Shown here: in pieces, positions 55,510-63,865 of the stretch | How the letters are laid out: each line of letters opens with the position of its first letter | Numbering within the stretch: position 1 is the first letter of the stretch | Program-made: the position numbers and the translations under genes | NCBI RefSeq assembly: GCF_020991275.1 | Contig: NZ_JAJLQY010000013.1 | Location: 62,001-126,000 of the forward strand | Length of the DNA stretch: 64,000 nt | Source: Actinocorallia sp. API 0066 | GTDB taxonomy: Bacteria > Actinomycetota > Actinomycetes > Streptosporangiales > Streptosporangiaceae | Direction of reading: 5' to 3' | The notes under the pieces: model-generated | What the model saw: the letters and a program-made list of their open reading frames with translations, nothing else | Database searches by the model: none | Told to the model about the DNA's origin: nothing

Positions 55510-56142
55510 ATGATCGCGCTCGCGCCGCAGCCTGTCGCCGCACGTGCCCCGTATGCCTCGTTGGGTGTTTCGGGGCTTTTGTTGGGGTTTCTGACGTTGC
55601 TTGTTGTGCAGGTGGGCGGGGTGCCCACCGGGCTGGACGACATGGTGCACACGTGGGCGGTGGCGCGGCGGCCGGGGTGGGTCGCGGAGGGCGCGCGGAT
55701 ATGGACGGACACCGGGGTGGGTCTGCCTGCGGGTGTGCTGGCGATGCTCGCGGGGGCCGTCCTCACCGGGGCCGTGTCAGTGTGGGAGCGGCTGGGTGGG
55801 GCGTTGCTGGCGCTCGGCGTCCTTGTGGCGGGGGCGGTGGTGCGGCGCGGTTGCGCGGAGCTGGTCGGGCGGGAGCGGCCGCCCGACCACGACTGGTCGG
55901 TGCACGCGACGGGGCATGCGTTCCCGTCCGGGCACACGACGGCGGCAACCATCGTCGCCGTCCTTCTGGTCACGGCCTTCACTCGGGCCTGGATGCGTGT
56001 CCTTATCGTGGCGTGGGCGATCGGCGTCGGGCTGACAAGGATCTGGCTGGGCGTGCACTGGCCTACCGACGTGCTCGGCGGCTGGTGCTTTGGCCTGCTG
56101 TGGGGCGGCGCGGCCCTGTGGCTGCTCCGACGACGGGCATAG
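55510..56142 (+). CDS. PAP2-family membrane phosphatase
   Basis: 210 residues, ATG with GGGAGA upstream. Five to six hydrophobic helices. The phosphatase signature is split as usual: VGRERPPDHDW (RP of motif 1), GHAFPSGHTTAATIV (motif 2, PSGH) and TRIWLGVHWPTDVLGGW (motif 3, R-x5-H-x3-D). It dephosphorylates a lipid or isoprenoid phosphate at the membrane, such as undecaprenyl pyrophosphate or phosphatidic acid. A two-component system follows directly, which may respond to envelope state. Confidence 0.92.
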   Translation: MIALAPQPVAARAPYASLGVSGLLLGFLTLLVVQVGGVPTGLDDMVHTWAVARRPGWVAEGARIWTDTGVGLPAGVLAMLAGAVLTGAVSVWERLGGALLALGVLVAGAVVRRGCAELVGRERPPDHDWSVHATGHAFPSGHTTAATIVAVLLVTAFTRAWMRVLIVAWAIGVGLTRIWLGVHWPTDVLGGWCFGLLWGGAALWLLRRRA

Positions 56143-56152
56143 CATGGTCGCC

Positions 56153-56848
56153 ATGGCACGCTTCCTCGTGGTGGAGGACGACGAGACCATCGGCGACGTG
56201 CTCGAATCCCGGCTCCGCGCGCACGACCACACAGTCGTCTGGGCGCGGACGGGACGCGGCGCGCTCCGAGCCGCCGAAACACACCCGTTCGACCTGGTTC
56301 TCCTGGATCTCGGCCTGCCCGACCTCGACGGCGTCGAGGTGTGCCGCAGGCTGCGGCGGGTCCAGCCCGGCTGTGTCCTGGTGATGCTGACCGCGCGCCA
56401 GGACGAGATGGACGTGGTGGTCGGCCTGGAGGCGGGCGCCGACGACTACCTGACCAAGCCGTTCGGGTTCAACGAGCTGCTCGCCCGGATCCGCGCCCAT
56501 CTGCGGCGCGGCGCGCCCGCCCCCGCGACGTCGGCCCGCACCGTCGTCGGCGACCTCGTCGTGGACACGGCGGCACGCCGCTGCACGGTCCGCGGGCGGG
56601 AGCTGGAGCTGCGCCCCAAGGAGTTCGACCTGCTCGCGAGGCTCACCGCCGACCCCGACACCGCGCTCACCCGCGAGCAGCTCATGGACGACGTCTGGGA
56701 CGTCAACTGGCACGGCTCCACCAAGACCCTCGATGTCCACATCGCCGCCTTGCGCACGAAGCTCGCCGCCGCGTCCGCCACCCAGCCCGCCGCCCTGCCC
56801 AGCATCACCACCCTTCGAGGCCACGGCTACCGGCTGGAAGCCCCTTGA
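56153..56848 (+). CDS. OmpR-type response regulator
   Basis: 231 residues from the ATG at 56153 (an in-frame ATG at 56144 adds three). Receiver domain: FLVVEDDETIG acidic pocket, phospho-acceptor Asp in LVLLDLGLPDLDG (about residue 50), Thr in VMLTARQD and Lys in YLTKPFG. The C-terminal OmpR/PhoB winged helix has LRPKEFDLLARL, LTREQLMDDVW, TLDVHIAALRTKL and RGHGYRL. It is the partner of the histidine kinase 12 bases downstream. PAP2, 10 bases upstream, is in the same operon, suggesting an envelope-related signal. Confidence 0.95.
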   Translation: MARFLVVEDDETIGDVLESRLRAHDHTVVWARTGRGALRAAETHPFDLVLLDLGLPDLDGVEVCRRLRRVQPGCVLVMLTARQDEMDVVVGLEAGADDYLTKPFGFNELLARIRAHLRRGAPAPATSARTVVGDLVVDTAARRCTVRGRELELRPKEFDLLARLTADPDTALTREQLMDDVWDVNWHGSTKTLDVHIAALRTKLAAASATQPAALPSITTLRGHGYRLEAP

Positions 56849-56860
56849 CCAGGAGGCCGC

Positions 56861-58135
56861 GTGCGTAGGCGGATCGTCAGCCTGAGCGTCATGGCGTCCG
56901 TCCTGGCCATCAGCCTGTTCGGGTTGCCGTTGGCGGCGGGGGTAGCCCGGTACTACATGGCCGATGAGCGGGGTGATCTGGAGCGGGTCGCCACCCAGGC
57001 GACGCTCGCGGTGTCCGCCGACCTCCTCAGCGGACGGGACGTAGGCACGCTGCCACGCGTCGATTCAGAGGTGTCCCTCGGCCTCTACGACGGCACAGGC
57101 CGCAAGATCAAGGGCGTCGGACCCGAGCGGAACGACGACGCCGTGCGGGGCGCGCTGGAGGGCGAGGTCGAGAGCGAGGACGACGGCTTCACGATGGCCG
57201 TCGCGATCCCCGTCGTCAGCGAGGCCGGTGTCGTCATCGCCGTGGTACGGGCGCAGATGTCCCAATGGGAGGCGTACGGGCAGATCGCCCTGACATGGCT
57301 GTTCATGCTGGGCATCGCCGCGGCCGCCGTCGGCCTGACGTGGCTGCTCGCGCGCGCGCAGGCCCGGCGGCTGGCACTGCCGATCGAAGACCTCGCGGTG
57401 ACGGCGACCCGTCTCGGCGAGGGCGACTTCAGCGTCCGGACCAGGCGCAGCGGCATCCCCGAGGTGGACGCCGCGGGCGCCTGCCTCGACGCCACCGCCG
57501 CGCGGATCGACGGCCTCATCGCCCGGGAACGCGCCTTCTCCGCCGACGCCTCGCACCAGCTACGCACCCCTCTGACGGGCCTGAAACTGCGCCTGGAGGC
57601 CGCACTGGAGGATCCGGCACACGACCCCGGCCAGACCCTCACACAGGCCATCGCGACCGTTGACCGCCTGGAGGACACCATCGCCGACCTCCTCGCCCTG
57701 GCGCGCGGCACCCCGCGTCAGGGCGACCCGCTCGACGTGCCCGCGCTCGCCGACGAGATCGAGCGCACCTGGCACCGCGACCTGGCCGCCCGCCCCCTGC
57801 GCGTCACGGTCGAACCGGATCTGCCGCCGAGCACCGCGTCGGCCGCCGCCGTCCGCCAGATCCTCACCGTCCTGCTGGACAACGCGGCGCGGCACGGCTC
57901 GGGCACCGTCACGGTGACGATCCGGGACGCCTCCGGGGCGCTCGCCCTCGACGTCGCCGACGAGGGCGCCATCAATGCCGACGAGTCGCTCTTCGACCGC
58001 GCCCCCACCCGCGAGGGCCACGGCATCGGCCTCCCCATGGCCCGCACCCTCGCCGAAGCCGAGAGCGGCCGCCTCACCCTCACCAGCCACTCCCCCACGA
58101 CGTTCACTCTCCTCCTCCCCGGCACGGCCGCCTAG
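56861..58135 (+). CDS. Sensor histidine kinase
   Basis: 424 residues from a GTG at 56861 with AGGAGG upstream. Two membrane helices: VMASVLAISLFGLPLAAGVA near the N-terminus and IALTWLFMLGIAAAAVGLTW at about 142-161, enclosing an extracellular sensor of about 110 residues with acidic stretches (ALEGEVESEDDGF). HAMP, then H-box FSADASHQLRTPLTGL (His-Gln-Leu-Arg-Thr-Pro), N-box LLDNAARHGSG, G-box GHGIGLPMARTLAE. It phosphorylates the adjacent OmpR-type regulator. The terminator that follows ends the PAP2-regulator-kinase operon. Confidence 0.94.
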   Translation: MRRRIVSLSVMASVLAISLFGLPLAAGVARYYMADERGDLERVATQATLAVSADLLSGRDVGTLPRVDSEVSLGLYDGTGRKIKGVGPERNDDAVRGALEGEVESEDDGFTMAVAIPVVSEAGVVIAVVRAQMSQWEAYGQIALTWLFMLGIAAAAVGLTWLLARAQARRLALPIEDLAVTATRLGEGDFSVRTRRSGIPEVDAAGACLDATAARIDGLIARERAFSADASHQLRTPLTGLKLRLEAALEDPAHDPGQTLTQAIATVDRLEDTIADLLALARGTPRQGDPLDVPALADEIERTWHRDLAARPLRVTVEPDLPPSTASAAAVRQILTVLLDNAARHGSGTVTVTIRDASGALALDVADEGAINADESLFDRAPTREGHGIGLPMARTLAEAESGRLTLTSHSPTTFTLLLPGTAA

Positions 58136-58140
58136 AAGGC

Positions 58141-58178
58141 CGCCCTTCCGCGCCGCGCGGAGACGACGCGGAAGGGCG
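58141..58178. terminator. Bidirectional hairpin between kinase and rpmF
   Basis: CGCCCTTCCGCG (58141-58152) pairs perfectly over 12 bases with CGCGGAAGGGCG (58167-58178), loop 14 bases. It lies between the convergent kinase and rpmF stops and can serve both. Confidence 0.75.
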
Positions 58179-58183
58179 CACCT

Positions 58184-58348
58184 TCACGGCTTCAGCAGCC
58201 CGCGTTGGTAGGCGCGGACAAGCCGACCGGGCACCTTCACCTCGGCTCCGTCGATCACGACAGGCACGAGAGCAGGGCGGTCCGCCTTCCACCGCGCCCG
58301 CCGGGTCCGGCTACGGCTGCGCGATTTCTTCCGTTTTGGGACGGCCAT
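58184..58348 (-). CDS. rpmF: Ribosomal protein L32, cysteine-free (zinc-independent) form
   Basis: 54 residues read on the minus strand from the ATG at 58346-58348, ribosome site GAGGAGA. The N-terminus MAVPKRKKSRSRTR-like (MAVPKRKKSRSRSRTRRARW) is the L32 signature. There is no Cys at all, whereas the zinc form carries a CxxC pair. The C-terminus VIDGAEVKVPGRLVRAYQRG is typical of actinobacterial L32-2. It replaces the zinc-binding L32 in ribosomes during zinc starvation. It is last gene of rpmG-rpmB-rpsN-rpmF. Confidence 0.92.
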   Translation of the reverse strand: MAVPKRKKSRSRSRTRRARWKADRPALVPVVIDGAEVKVPGRLVRAYQRGLLKP

Positions 58349-58358
58349 CGTCGTCTCC

Positions 58359-58664
58359 TCACCAGCTCGACTTGCGGATTCCGGGCAGTTCGCCCCGGTG
58401 CGCCATCTCCCGGAAGCGCACGCGGGACAGGCCGAACCGGCGCAGATGCCCGCGCGGCCGCCCGTCCACGGCGTCGCGGTTGCGCAGCCGGGTGGCGCTC
58501 GCGTCGCGCGGCTGCCGGGCCAGCTCCCGCACCGCCGCCGCCTTGATCTCCGGCGAGGTGCGCGGGCTGGAGACGATCCGCTTCAGCTCGGCCCTGCGGG
58601 CCGCGTGCCGGGCGACGACCTCGCGCCGCCGCGCGTCCGCCGCGATCTTGCTCTTCTTGGCCAT
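58359..58664 (-). CDS. rpsN: Ribosomal protein S14, cysteine-free form
   Basis: 101 residues: [20 protein letters not shown] opens it, and [20 protein letters not shown] with [18 protein letters not shown] closes it, the long zinc-independent S14 type. No Cys is present, whereas zinc-binding S14 is about 61 residues with four. Its start overlaps the rpmB stop by one base (58664), so translation is coupled. It is part of the Zur-controlled paralogue operon and is used when zinc is scarce. Confidence 0.95.
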   Translation of the reverse strand: MAKKSKIAADARRREVVARHAARRAELKRIVSSPRTSPEIKAAAVRELARQPRDASATRLRNRDAVDGRPRGHLRRFGLSRVRFREMAHRGELPGIRKSSW

Positions 58665-58900
58665 CAGACCCTCTCCCCGCGCGCCCGGATCCGCCGGACG
58701 GCCTCCTCGACGCCGATCTTGTCGACGGTCCTGATGCCGCGTACTGAGAGCCGCAGCCTTACGGTGCGGCGCTCGCTGGGCAGGAAGTACCGCTTGGTCT
58801 GGATGTTCGGGTCGAACCTACGCGAGGTGCGCCGGTGCGAGTGCGACACCCGCTTACCGAACGACGGCCTCGCGCCGGTCAACTGGCACACCGCGCTCAT
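58664..58900 (-). CDS. rpmB: Ribosomal protein L28, zinc-independent form
   Basis: 78 residues: [40 protein letters not shown], then [21 protein letters not shown] single Cys at residue 5 and no paired CxxC, so the zinc-binding site of the alternate L28 is missing. Ribosome site AGGAGG 6 bases before the ATG, after a 31-base gap from rpmG. It swaps for the zinc-binding L28 to spare zinc. Confidence 0.94.
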   Translation of the reverse strand: MSAVCQLTGARPSFGKRVSHSHRRTSRRFDPNIQTKRYFLPSERRTVRLRLSVRGIRTVDKIGVEEAVRRIRARGERV

Positions 58901-58931
58901 TGCGTGCCTCCTGGACGCATGCCGGAGCCCA

Positions 58932-59096
58932 TCAGCGGTCCTCTCGATAGACGACGTGCCTGCGCACGATCGGGTCGTACTTGCGCAGGACGAGGCGGTC
59001 AGGGGTGTTCCTGCGGTTCTTGCGGGTCACGTAGGTGTGGCCGGTGCCTGCGGTCGATCGCAGCTTGATCAGCGGGCGGAGTTCGTCGCGCGCCAT
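58932..59096 (-). CDS. rpmG: Ribosomal protein L33, cysteine-free form
   Basis: 54 residues from the ATG at 59094-59096: [40 protein letters not shown], then [13 protein letters not shown]33 pattern ([15 protein letters not shown]) is unmistakable and no Cys remains. It is first in the minus-strand ribosomal operon and lies 31 bases from the Zur box, so its promoter is probably directly covered by Zur. Too short for many gene finders' cut-offs. Confidence 0.94.
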   Translation of the reverse strand: MARDELRPLIKLRSTAGTGHTYVTRKNRRNTPDRLVLRKYDPIVRRHVVYREDR

Positions 59097-59127
59097 GCGG
59101 TGTCCCCTCTGTTGGACGGCTGTGCCA

Positions 59128-59148
59128 TGATAATGAAAACGATTATCA
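59128..59148. promoter_or_regulatory. Zur box
   Basis: TGATAATG-AAAAC-GATTATCA is a near-perfect palindrome (TGATAAT at one end mirrored by ATTATCA at the other) and matches known actinobacterial Zur operators. It lies between the divergent rpmG and CobW-family genes. With zinc present Zur should repress both sides; starvation releases them. Confidence 0.92.
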
Positions 59149-59168
59149 TTGCAACAAGAGGGGTGGAC

Positions 59169-60317
59169 ATGTCAGTACCCGTCGTCCTTGTGGCCGGGCT
59201 GCACGGCCCCGCCCGCACCGTGCTCGTCGACAGGCTGCTGCGCGAGCACCCGGGCGCCGTCGCCGTGCACCACGACCTGCGCGCGATCACCGAGGGGGTC
59301 GCCGGGCGCGTCGTCCGTGACGCCCGCGCCGTCATCGACCGGACGGACGTCCCCATAGCCCACGGCTGTGTCTCCTGCACCGTCCGGGAGGACTTGGTGC
59401 CCGTCCTCCTGCACTACGCCCCGGTGACGCCCCTCCTGATCGCCGACCTATGGGACTGCGTCGAGCCGCGCGCCGTCGCCGAGGCGCTCGACTGCGCCGC
59501 CGTCGCCGGACGGCTCAGGCTCACCGCCGTCGTCACCGCGCTCGACGCCGAGCACACCCCCGCCGACCTGTGCCGGGGCGACCTGCTGCGGGACGCGGGC
59601 AAGGCGGGCTCGGCGGGCGACGGCAGGTACGTCGCGGAGGTCCTCGCCCGGCAGATCGAGTACGCGACGGCGCTCGTGCTCCCCGAGCTGATGCCGCCGC
59701 CCCTGCCGGGCGTCCCGGTGGAGGACCTTGCGCTGTGCCGGGAGATCCTCACCCATCTGGCGCCTACGACGCCCGTCACGGTCACCGAGGAGTCGCTGCC
59801 CAGGGTGACCGACGGTTCACTCTGCCCGGGTGACCTCGCCCTACGCGTCGACCCTGCGACGGCCGTGCTTCCGTGCGACATCCACACCGAGGCCGTCGAC
59901 ACCGTCGTGTGGCGGGCGCGTCGCCCCCTGCACCCCGCGCGCTTCTTCGACGCCGTGGACGCCCTCGCGGCCGAGACGGTGCGCAGCCGTGGCCGCTTCT
60001 GGCTGGCCAACCGGCCCGACCGGATGCTCGCCTGGGACGCCGTCGCGGGCGTCGTCGGGATCGAGGACGCGGGGGCGTGGCTCGCCGCCCTGCCGGGCGC
60101 CGCGTGGCACGAACTGCCCCCAATCCGCACGCTGGCCGCCGACCTGGACTGGTGCGCCGAGCACGGCGACCGCGTCCAGCACCTCGTCTTCACCGGCCCC
60201 GATCTCGATCGCACCCGCATCCACGCGGTTCTCAACGCCTGCCTCCTGGCCCCCGGTGAGCCCACGGAAGCCGTCGACGACCCTTTCGCCGCCTTCCTCG
60301 ACCGTTCCGAGGGCTAG
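59169..60317 (+). CDS. CobW/G3E-family protein with lost P-loop, zinc-starvation induced
   Basis: 382 residues from the ATG at 59169, ribosome site AGAGGGG. Overall order is CobW: N-terminal nucleotide-domain strand [35 protein letters not shown] in place of GCx[16 protein letters not shown] and a C-terminal CobW_C segment ([27 protein letters not shown]-like tail). The P-loop GxxGxGKT reads GLHGPART, lacking Gly-Lys, and the metal motif CxCC reads CVSC. GTPase activity is therefore doubtful. It lies beside Zur-box-controlled ribosomal paralogues, like mycobacterial Mrf genes that link zinc loss to ribosome hibernation; a similar role is inferred, a zinc chaperone the alternative. Confidence 0.82.
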   Translation: MSVPVVLVAGLHGPARTVLVDRLLREHPGAVAVHHDLRAITEGVAGRVVRDARAVIDRTDVPIAHGCVSCTVREDLVPVLLHYAPVTPLLIADLWDCVEPRAVAEALDCAAVAGRLRLTAVVTALDAEHTPADLCRGDLLRDAGKAGSAGDGRYVAEVLARQIEYATALVLPELMPPPLPGVPVEDLALCREILTHLAPTTPVTVTEESLPRVTDGSLCPGDLALRVDPATAVLPCDIHTEAVDTVVWRARRPLHPARFFDAVDALAAETVRSRGRFWLANRPDRMLAWDAVAGVVGIEDAGAWLAALPGAAWHELPPIRTLAADLDWCAEHGDRVQHLVFTGPDLDRTRIHAVLNACLLAPGEPTEAVDDPFAAFLDRSEG

Positions 60318-61228
60318 GAGACAACAAGCCGTGGGAAGAGGGCGAGAGCGTTCTCGCGGCCTACCGCGACGTTGTCGGCGATCGCCTCGGTGAAGTAGGA
60401 GACAGCCAGTTCAGGGGCGAAGGGCCAGTCGCTGCCGTAGAGCACGTGGCCCGGCTTGGCGAAGGCGAACAGGGAGGGCAGTGCCGCCGGGCTGGCCGAG
60501 AGCGCCGTGTCGAAGTAGAAGTCCGCGAGGTCGTCCAGGATGGCGTACGGGTCGCGGCCCGTCTCGGCGAAGATCGCGACGGCCAGCCGGTGCGCCGCGT
60601 AAGGGACAAATCCCCCCGCATGGGCGAGGATGAACCTGATGCCGGGGAACCGCCGTAGGACGTCGTGTTTGACCAGGTTGAAGGCGGCGCGCGTGGTGTC
60701 GAGCAGGAAGTCGGCCGCGAACTCCGGGATGCCCTCGACCGGCGGTCCGGGCAGCTCGGCGGGGTGGACGAAGACCGTCGCGGCCCGCTCGTCCAGCGCG
60801 GCCATCAGCGGGTCGAGCACCGGGTCGCCCAGGTAGAGGCCCCTGTTGTTGGCCAGGAGGACGACGCCGTCAGCGGCGAGGCCGTCCAACGCGCGCGTCG
60901 CCTCGGTGACGGCCGCCGTGACGTCCGGCAGCGGCACCGAGGCGAACAGGCCGAACCGCCCGGGATGGTCGGCCACCAGCGCCGCCCCGTAGTCGTTGGC
61001 CTCCCGCGCGACGATCCCCGCCTCGCCCGCGTCGCCGAGGTGGACGCCGGGCGTCGAGATCGACAGGACGCCGGTGGCGATGCCGTTCCGGTCCATGAGC
61101 GCGAGCGCCTCGACAGGGTTCCACTCGGGCAGTTGGCGCCCGCCTGGCGCGTGCACACCGTGGCCGCGAAGCCACGCGGCGTAGGCCGGAGGGATCATGT
61201 GCTGGTGCACGTCGATGCGGTTCTTCAT
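60314..61228 (-). CDS. Amidohydrolase-family decarboxylase-like hydrolase (ACMSD-type)
   Basis: 304 residues from the ATG at 61226-61228 with AAAGG upstream. Metal ligands: HxH in DVHQHMIPP near the start, His in FVHPAELPG and FILAHAGGF, and the final Asp in LYGSDWPFAPE. This is the Amidohydro_2 pattern of aminocarboxymuconate-semialdehyde decarboxylase and gamma-resorcylate decarboxylase. It probably removes a carboxylate from a ring-derived intermediate. Its stop overlaps that of the CobW-like gene (convergent, 4 bases). Control is likely by the paired repeats upstream that also serve the monooxygenase operon. Confidence 0.87.
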   Translation of the reverse strand: MKNRIDVHQHMIPPAYAAWLRGHGVHAPGGRQLPEWNPVEALALMDRNGIATGVLSISTPGVHLGDAGEAGIVAREANDYGAALVADHPGRFGLFASVPLPDVTAAVTEATRALDGLAADGVVLLANNRGLYLGDPVLDPLMAALDERAATVFVHPAELPGPPVEGIPEFAADFLLDTTRAAFNLVKHDVLRRFPGIRFILAHAGGFVPYAAHRLAVAIFAETGRDPYAILDDLADFYFDTALSASPAALPSLFAFAKPGHVLYGSDWPFAPELAVSYFTEAIADNVAVGRENALALFPRLVVS

Positions 61229-61260
61229 CGGGGCCTTTCTTGGATGTGCCGTCCCGTAAC

Positions 61261-61415
61261 GGATCGGTCGATCCACTCCGGACCGATCGATACAGGGAGT
61301 ATGGGAGAAACCCGGGCGTAACACAAGGCACATCACTCTCGCATCGCTTGCGTTCTTGGCGGAGCCGCGCACATACTTCCCCGTATCGATCGATCCTCAG
61401 TGGACCGATCGATCC
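61261..61415. promoter_or_regulatory. Paired 33-base inverted repeats, probable operators
   Basis: A 33-base element at 61383-61415 begins GTATCGATCGATCC and contains TGGACCGATCGATCC. Its near-copy occurs at 61261-61293 in reverse orientation (27 or so of 33 bases agree). Together they occupy both promoter sides between the divergent amidohydrolase and monooxygenase, 89 bases apart. One regulator, not encoded in the window, could bind both to co-regulate the aromatic cluster. Confidence 0.7.
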
Positions 61416-61439
61416 AGTACTAGTCGAGGAGGCGTAAGG

Positions 61440-62993
61440 GTGACGGACGAGGACGGCTGCTACGACGTCGCGGTGATCGGATACGGGCCGACGGGCGTCA
61501 CCGCAGCGAACCTACTCGGCGCGACAGGGCTGCGGGTCGCTGTGGTCGAGCGGGACGCGGAGATCTTCTCCCGCGCGCGGGCGATCTCCACCGACGAGGA
61601 GGTGCTGCGGATCTGGCAGCGGATCGGCCTCGCCGAACGCCTCAAACGGGACATGCTGGCCGACCTGCCGCTGGAGTTCGTCGACGCCGACGGCAGGCCG
61701 TTCCTCGGCGCGCGCCTGCCCGATCGGGGAAACGGACATCCGCCGCAGATGTTCATCTACCAACCGGCGCTCGAACGGGTGCTGCGCGACGGGGCGGCGC
61801 GGTATCCGAACGTGGAGCTGCTGCTGGAGCACGAGTGCCTACGGCTGCGTCAGGACGGCGACCACGTCGAGCTGACGCTGTTCGGCAGTGACGACTCCGT
61901 CCGGCGGCTCCGGGCGTCCTACGTGATCGCGGCGGACGGCGGATCCAGCCTGACCCGGGCGCAGTTGAACATCGGGTACGAAGGCCGGACATATGAGGAT
62001 CGCTGGATCGTCATCGACACCGAGATGCTCAAGCCGTGGCCCGGCCACGACAGGCTCCGGTTCCGCTGCGACCCGACCCGTCCGGCGGTGGACTGCCCGA
62101 CGCCGCTCGGCCACCACCGCTGGGAGTTCCCGGTGCTCCCGGGCGAGGACGAGGCACGTCTCGTCAGCGAAGAAGCGATCTGGGCGCTCCTGGCCCGTTA
62201 TGGGATCACTTCCGAGAATGTGAAGATCCTGCGCGCGACCGTCTACAGCCACCATGTCCGGTTCGCCGAGCGGTGGCGGGGCGGGCGTGTCTTCCTCGCC
62301 GGGGACGCCGCGCACGCGATGCCGCCGTGGATCGGACAGGGCATGGCGGCCGGGGTGCGGGACGTGGCGAACCTCTCCTGGAAGCTCGCGGCCGTGCTGC
62401 ACGGCGAACTACCCGAAAGCATCCTGGACAGCTACGAGGCGGAGCGGAAGCCGCACGTCAAGGAGGTGACACGGCGGGCCGTCGCGGTCGGCCGGATCAT
62501 CACCGAGCGGCGGGCCGCGCTCACCCGGGTCCGCGATCCGCTGGGCCGGGCGCTGATGCGCGTCGGGCCGCTACGCCGGATCGGGCAGGACGCCGCGTGG
62601 GTACCGGTCGCGCGGTACGCCTCGGGGCTACGCGCCTCCTCCGGTGCGCCCGCTACCGGCCGTCTGCTACCGCAGCCGTTCGTCACCGACGCGACGGGCG
62701 CGCGGGTCCGGCTCGACGACGTGCTCGGGCCGCGCTGGACGCTGCTGCACGCCGTCGCCGGAACGCCGCAGCCCGGCTGGCGCGGGGTGCCGTCGCTGAC
62801 CGTCACGCCCGCAGGGTCGCCGCCCGCCCCGGACACCGTCGTGGACGCCGAAGGGGTGCTCCAGGCGTGGATGACCCGCCACCGGGCCGCCACGCTCGCC
62901 GTCCGGCCCGACGGGTTCGTCTACGCCGCCGCGCGCTCCGGGGCGCCGCTCGCGCCGCCGCCCTCGGGGTTCGCGCCCCGCACCGACCACTGA
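61440..62993 (+). CDS. FAD-dependent aromatic monooxygenase (MhpA-like)
   Basis: 517 residues from the GTG at 61440, ribosome site GAGGAGG. FAD/NADPH flavoprotein hydroxylase motifs: GxGxxG as VAVIGYGPTGVTAANLLG, DG segment in VIAADGGSSLTRAQL, and GD motif in VFLAGDAAHAMPPWIGQGMA. The layout and C-terminal thioredoxin-like tail match the 3-(3-hydroxyphenyl)propionate hydroxylase (MhpA) and PheA families. It adds one oxygen to a phenolic ring, giving a catechol for the downstream ring-cleavage enzymes. First gene of this operon. Confidence 0.93.
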   Translation: MTDEDGCYDVAVIGYGPTGVTAANLLGATGLRVAVVERDAEIFSRARAISTDEEVLRIWQRIGLAERLKRDMLADLPLEFVDADGRPFLGARLPDRGNGHPPQMFIYQPALERVLRDGAARYPNVELLLEHECLRLRQDGDHVELTLFGSDDSVRRLRASYVIAADGGSSLTRAQLNIGYEGRTYEDRWIVIDTEMLKPWPGHDRLRFRCDPTRPAVDCPTPLGHHRWEFPVLPGEDEARLVSEEAIWALLARYGITSENVKILRATVYSHHVRFAERWRGGRVFLAGDAAHAMPPWIGQGMAAGVRDVANLSWKLAAVLHGELPESILDSYEAERKPHVKEVTRRAVAVGRIITERRAALTRVRDPLGRALMRVGPLRRIGQDAAWVPVARYASGLRASSGAPATGRLLPQPFVTDATGARVRLDDVLGPRWTLLHAVAGTPQPGWRGVPSLTVTPAGSPPAPDTVVDAEGVLQAWMTRHRAATLAVRPDGFVYAAARSGAPLAPPPSGFAPRTDH

Positions 62994-63004
62994 AGGAGTA
63001 CGCC

Positions 63005-63865
63005 ATGACCACGCCCGACATGCGGGAGTCTCTGATCGACGTCGGCGGCCGGAAGATCTTCGTCGCCGAGACGGGCGAGGGGCCGCCCGTCCTACTGCTG
63101 CACGGCGGCGGACCCGGTGCGTCCGGAGTGTCCAACTACGCCCGGAACATCGACGCGCTCGCCCAGCGATTCCGCGTGCTCGTGCCGGACATGCCGGGAT
63201 ATGGACGGAGCAGTAAGGATCTCGACAACAGCGACCCGTTCGGCTCCCTCGCCGCCGCCATCCGTGGCCTGCTCGACGCCCTCGACATCGAGCGCGCACA
63301 CCTCGTCGGGAACTCCTACGGCGGCGCGTGCGCCCTGCGGCTCGCGCTCGACACCCCCGAGCGCGTCGGACGGATGGTCCTAATGGGGCCCGGGGGCGTC
63401 GGCACCACAAGGGCGCTGCCTACGCCCGGACTCCAATCGCTGCTCTCCTACTACGGCGGCTCCGGCCCCTCGCGGGCCAAGCTGGAGAAGTTCGTCCGCG
63501 AGCACCTGGTGTTCAACGCGGCGCAGGTCCCCGACGCGGTGATCGACGAGCGGTACGCGGCAAGCATCGACCCGGAGGTCGTCGCCTCGCCTCCGCTGCG
63601 CCGCCCGTCCGGTCCGAACGCGCTGCGCACCCTGTGGCGGATGGATTTCACCCGTGACGAGCGGCTCGCCCGCCTACCCGTCCCGACGCTCGTGCTGTGG
63701 GGCGCGCAGGACAAGGTGAACCGTCCCAGCGGCGGACGTGCCCTCGCCGAACGTATGCCCGACTGCGACCTCTACGTCGTCGCCAACACCGGGCACTGGG
63801 TCCAGTTCGAACGGGCCGCCCTGTTCAACCGGATCTGCACCGATTTCCTGGGAGAAGCACGATGA
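63005..63865 (+). CDS. Meta-cleavage product C-C hydrolase (alpha/beta hydrolase)
   Basis: 286 residues from the ATG at 63005 with AAGGAGT upstream. Motifs: LLLHGGGPGASGVSNYARNI (oxyanion HGGGPG, typical of BphD/HsaD/MhpC), nucleophile Ser in LVGNSYGGACAL, Asp in LWGAQDKVN, His in NTGHWVQFE. These enzymes hydrolyse the ring-cleavage product of catechols after extradiol dioxygenase action. It follows the monooxygenase by 11 bases and overlaps the next gene by four (ATGA). Confidence 0.94.
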   Translation: MTTPDMRESLIDVGGRKIFVAETGEGPPVLLLHGGGPGASGVSNYARNIDALAQRFRVLVPDMPGYGRSSKDLDNSDPFGSLAAAIRGLLDALDIERAHLVGNSYGGACALRLALDTPERVGRMVLMGPGGVGTTRALPTPGLQSLLSYYGGSGPSRAKLEKFVREHLVFNAAQVPDAVIDERYAASIDPEVVASPPLRRPSGPNALRTLWRMDFTRDERLARLPVPTLVLWGAQDKVNRPSGGRALAERMPDCDLYVVANTGHWVQFERAALFNRICTDFLGEAR

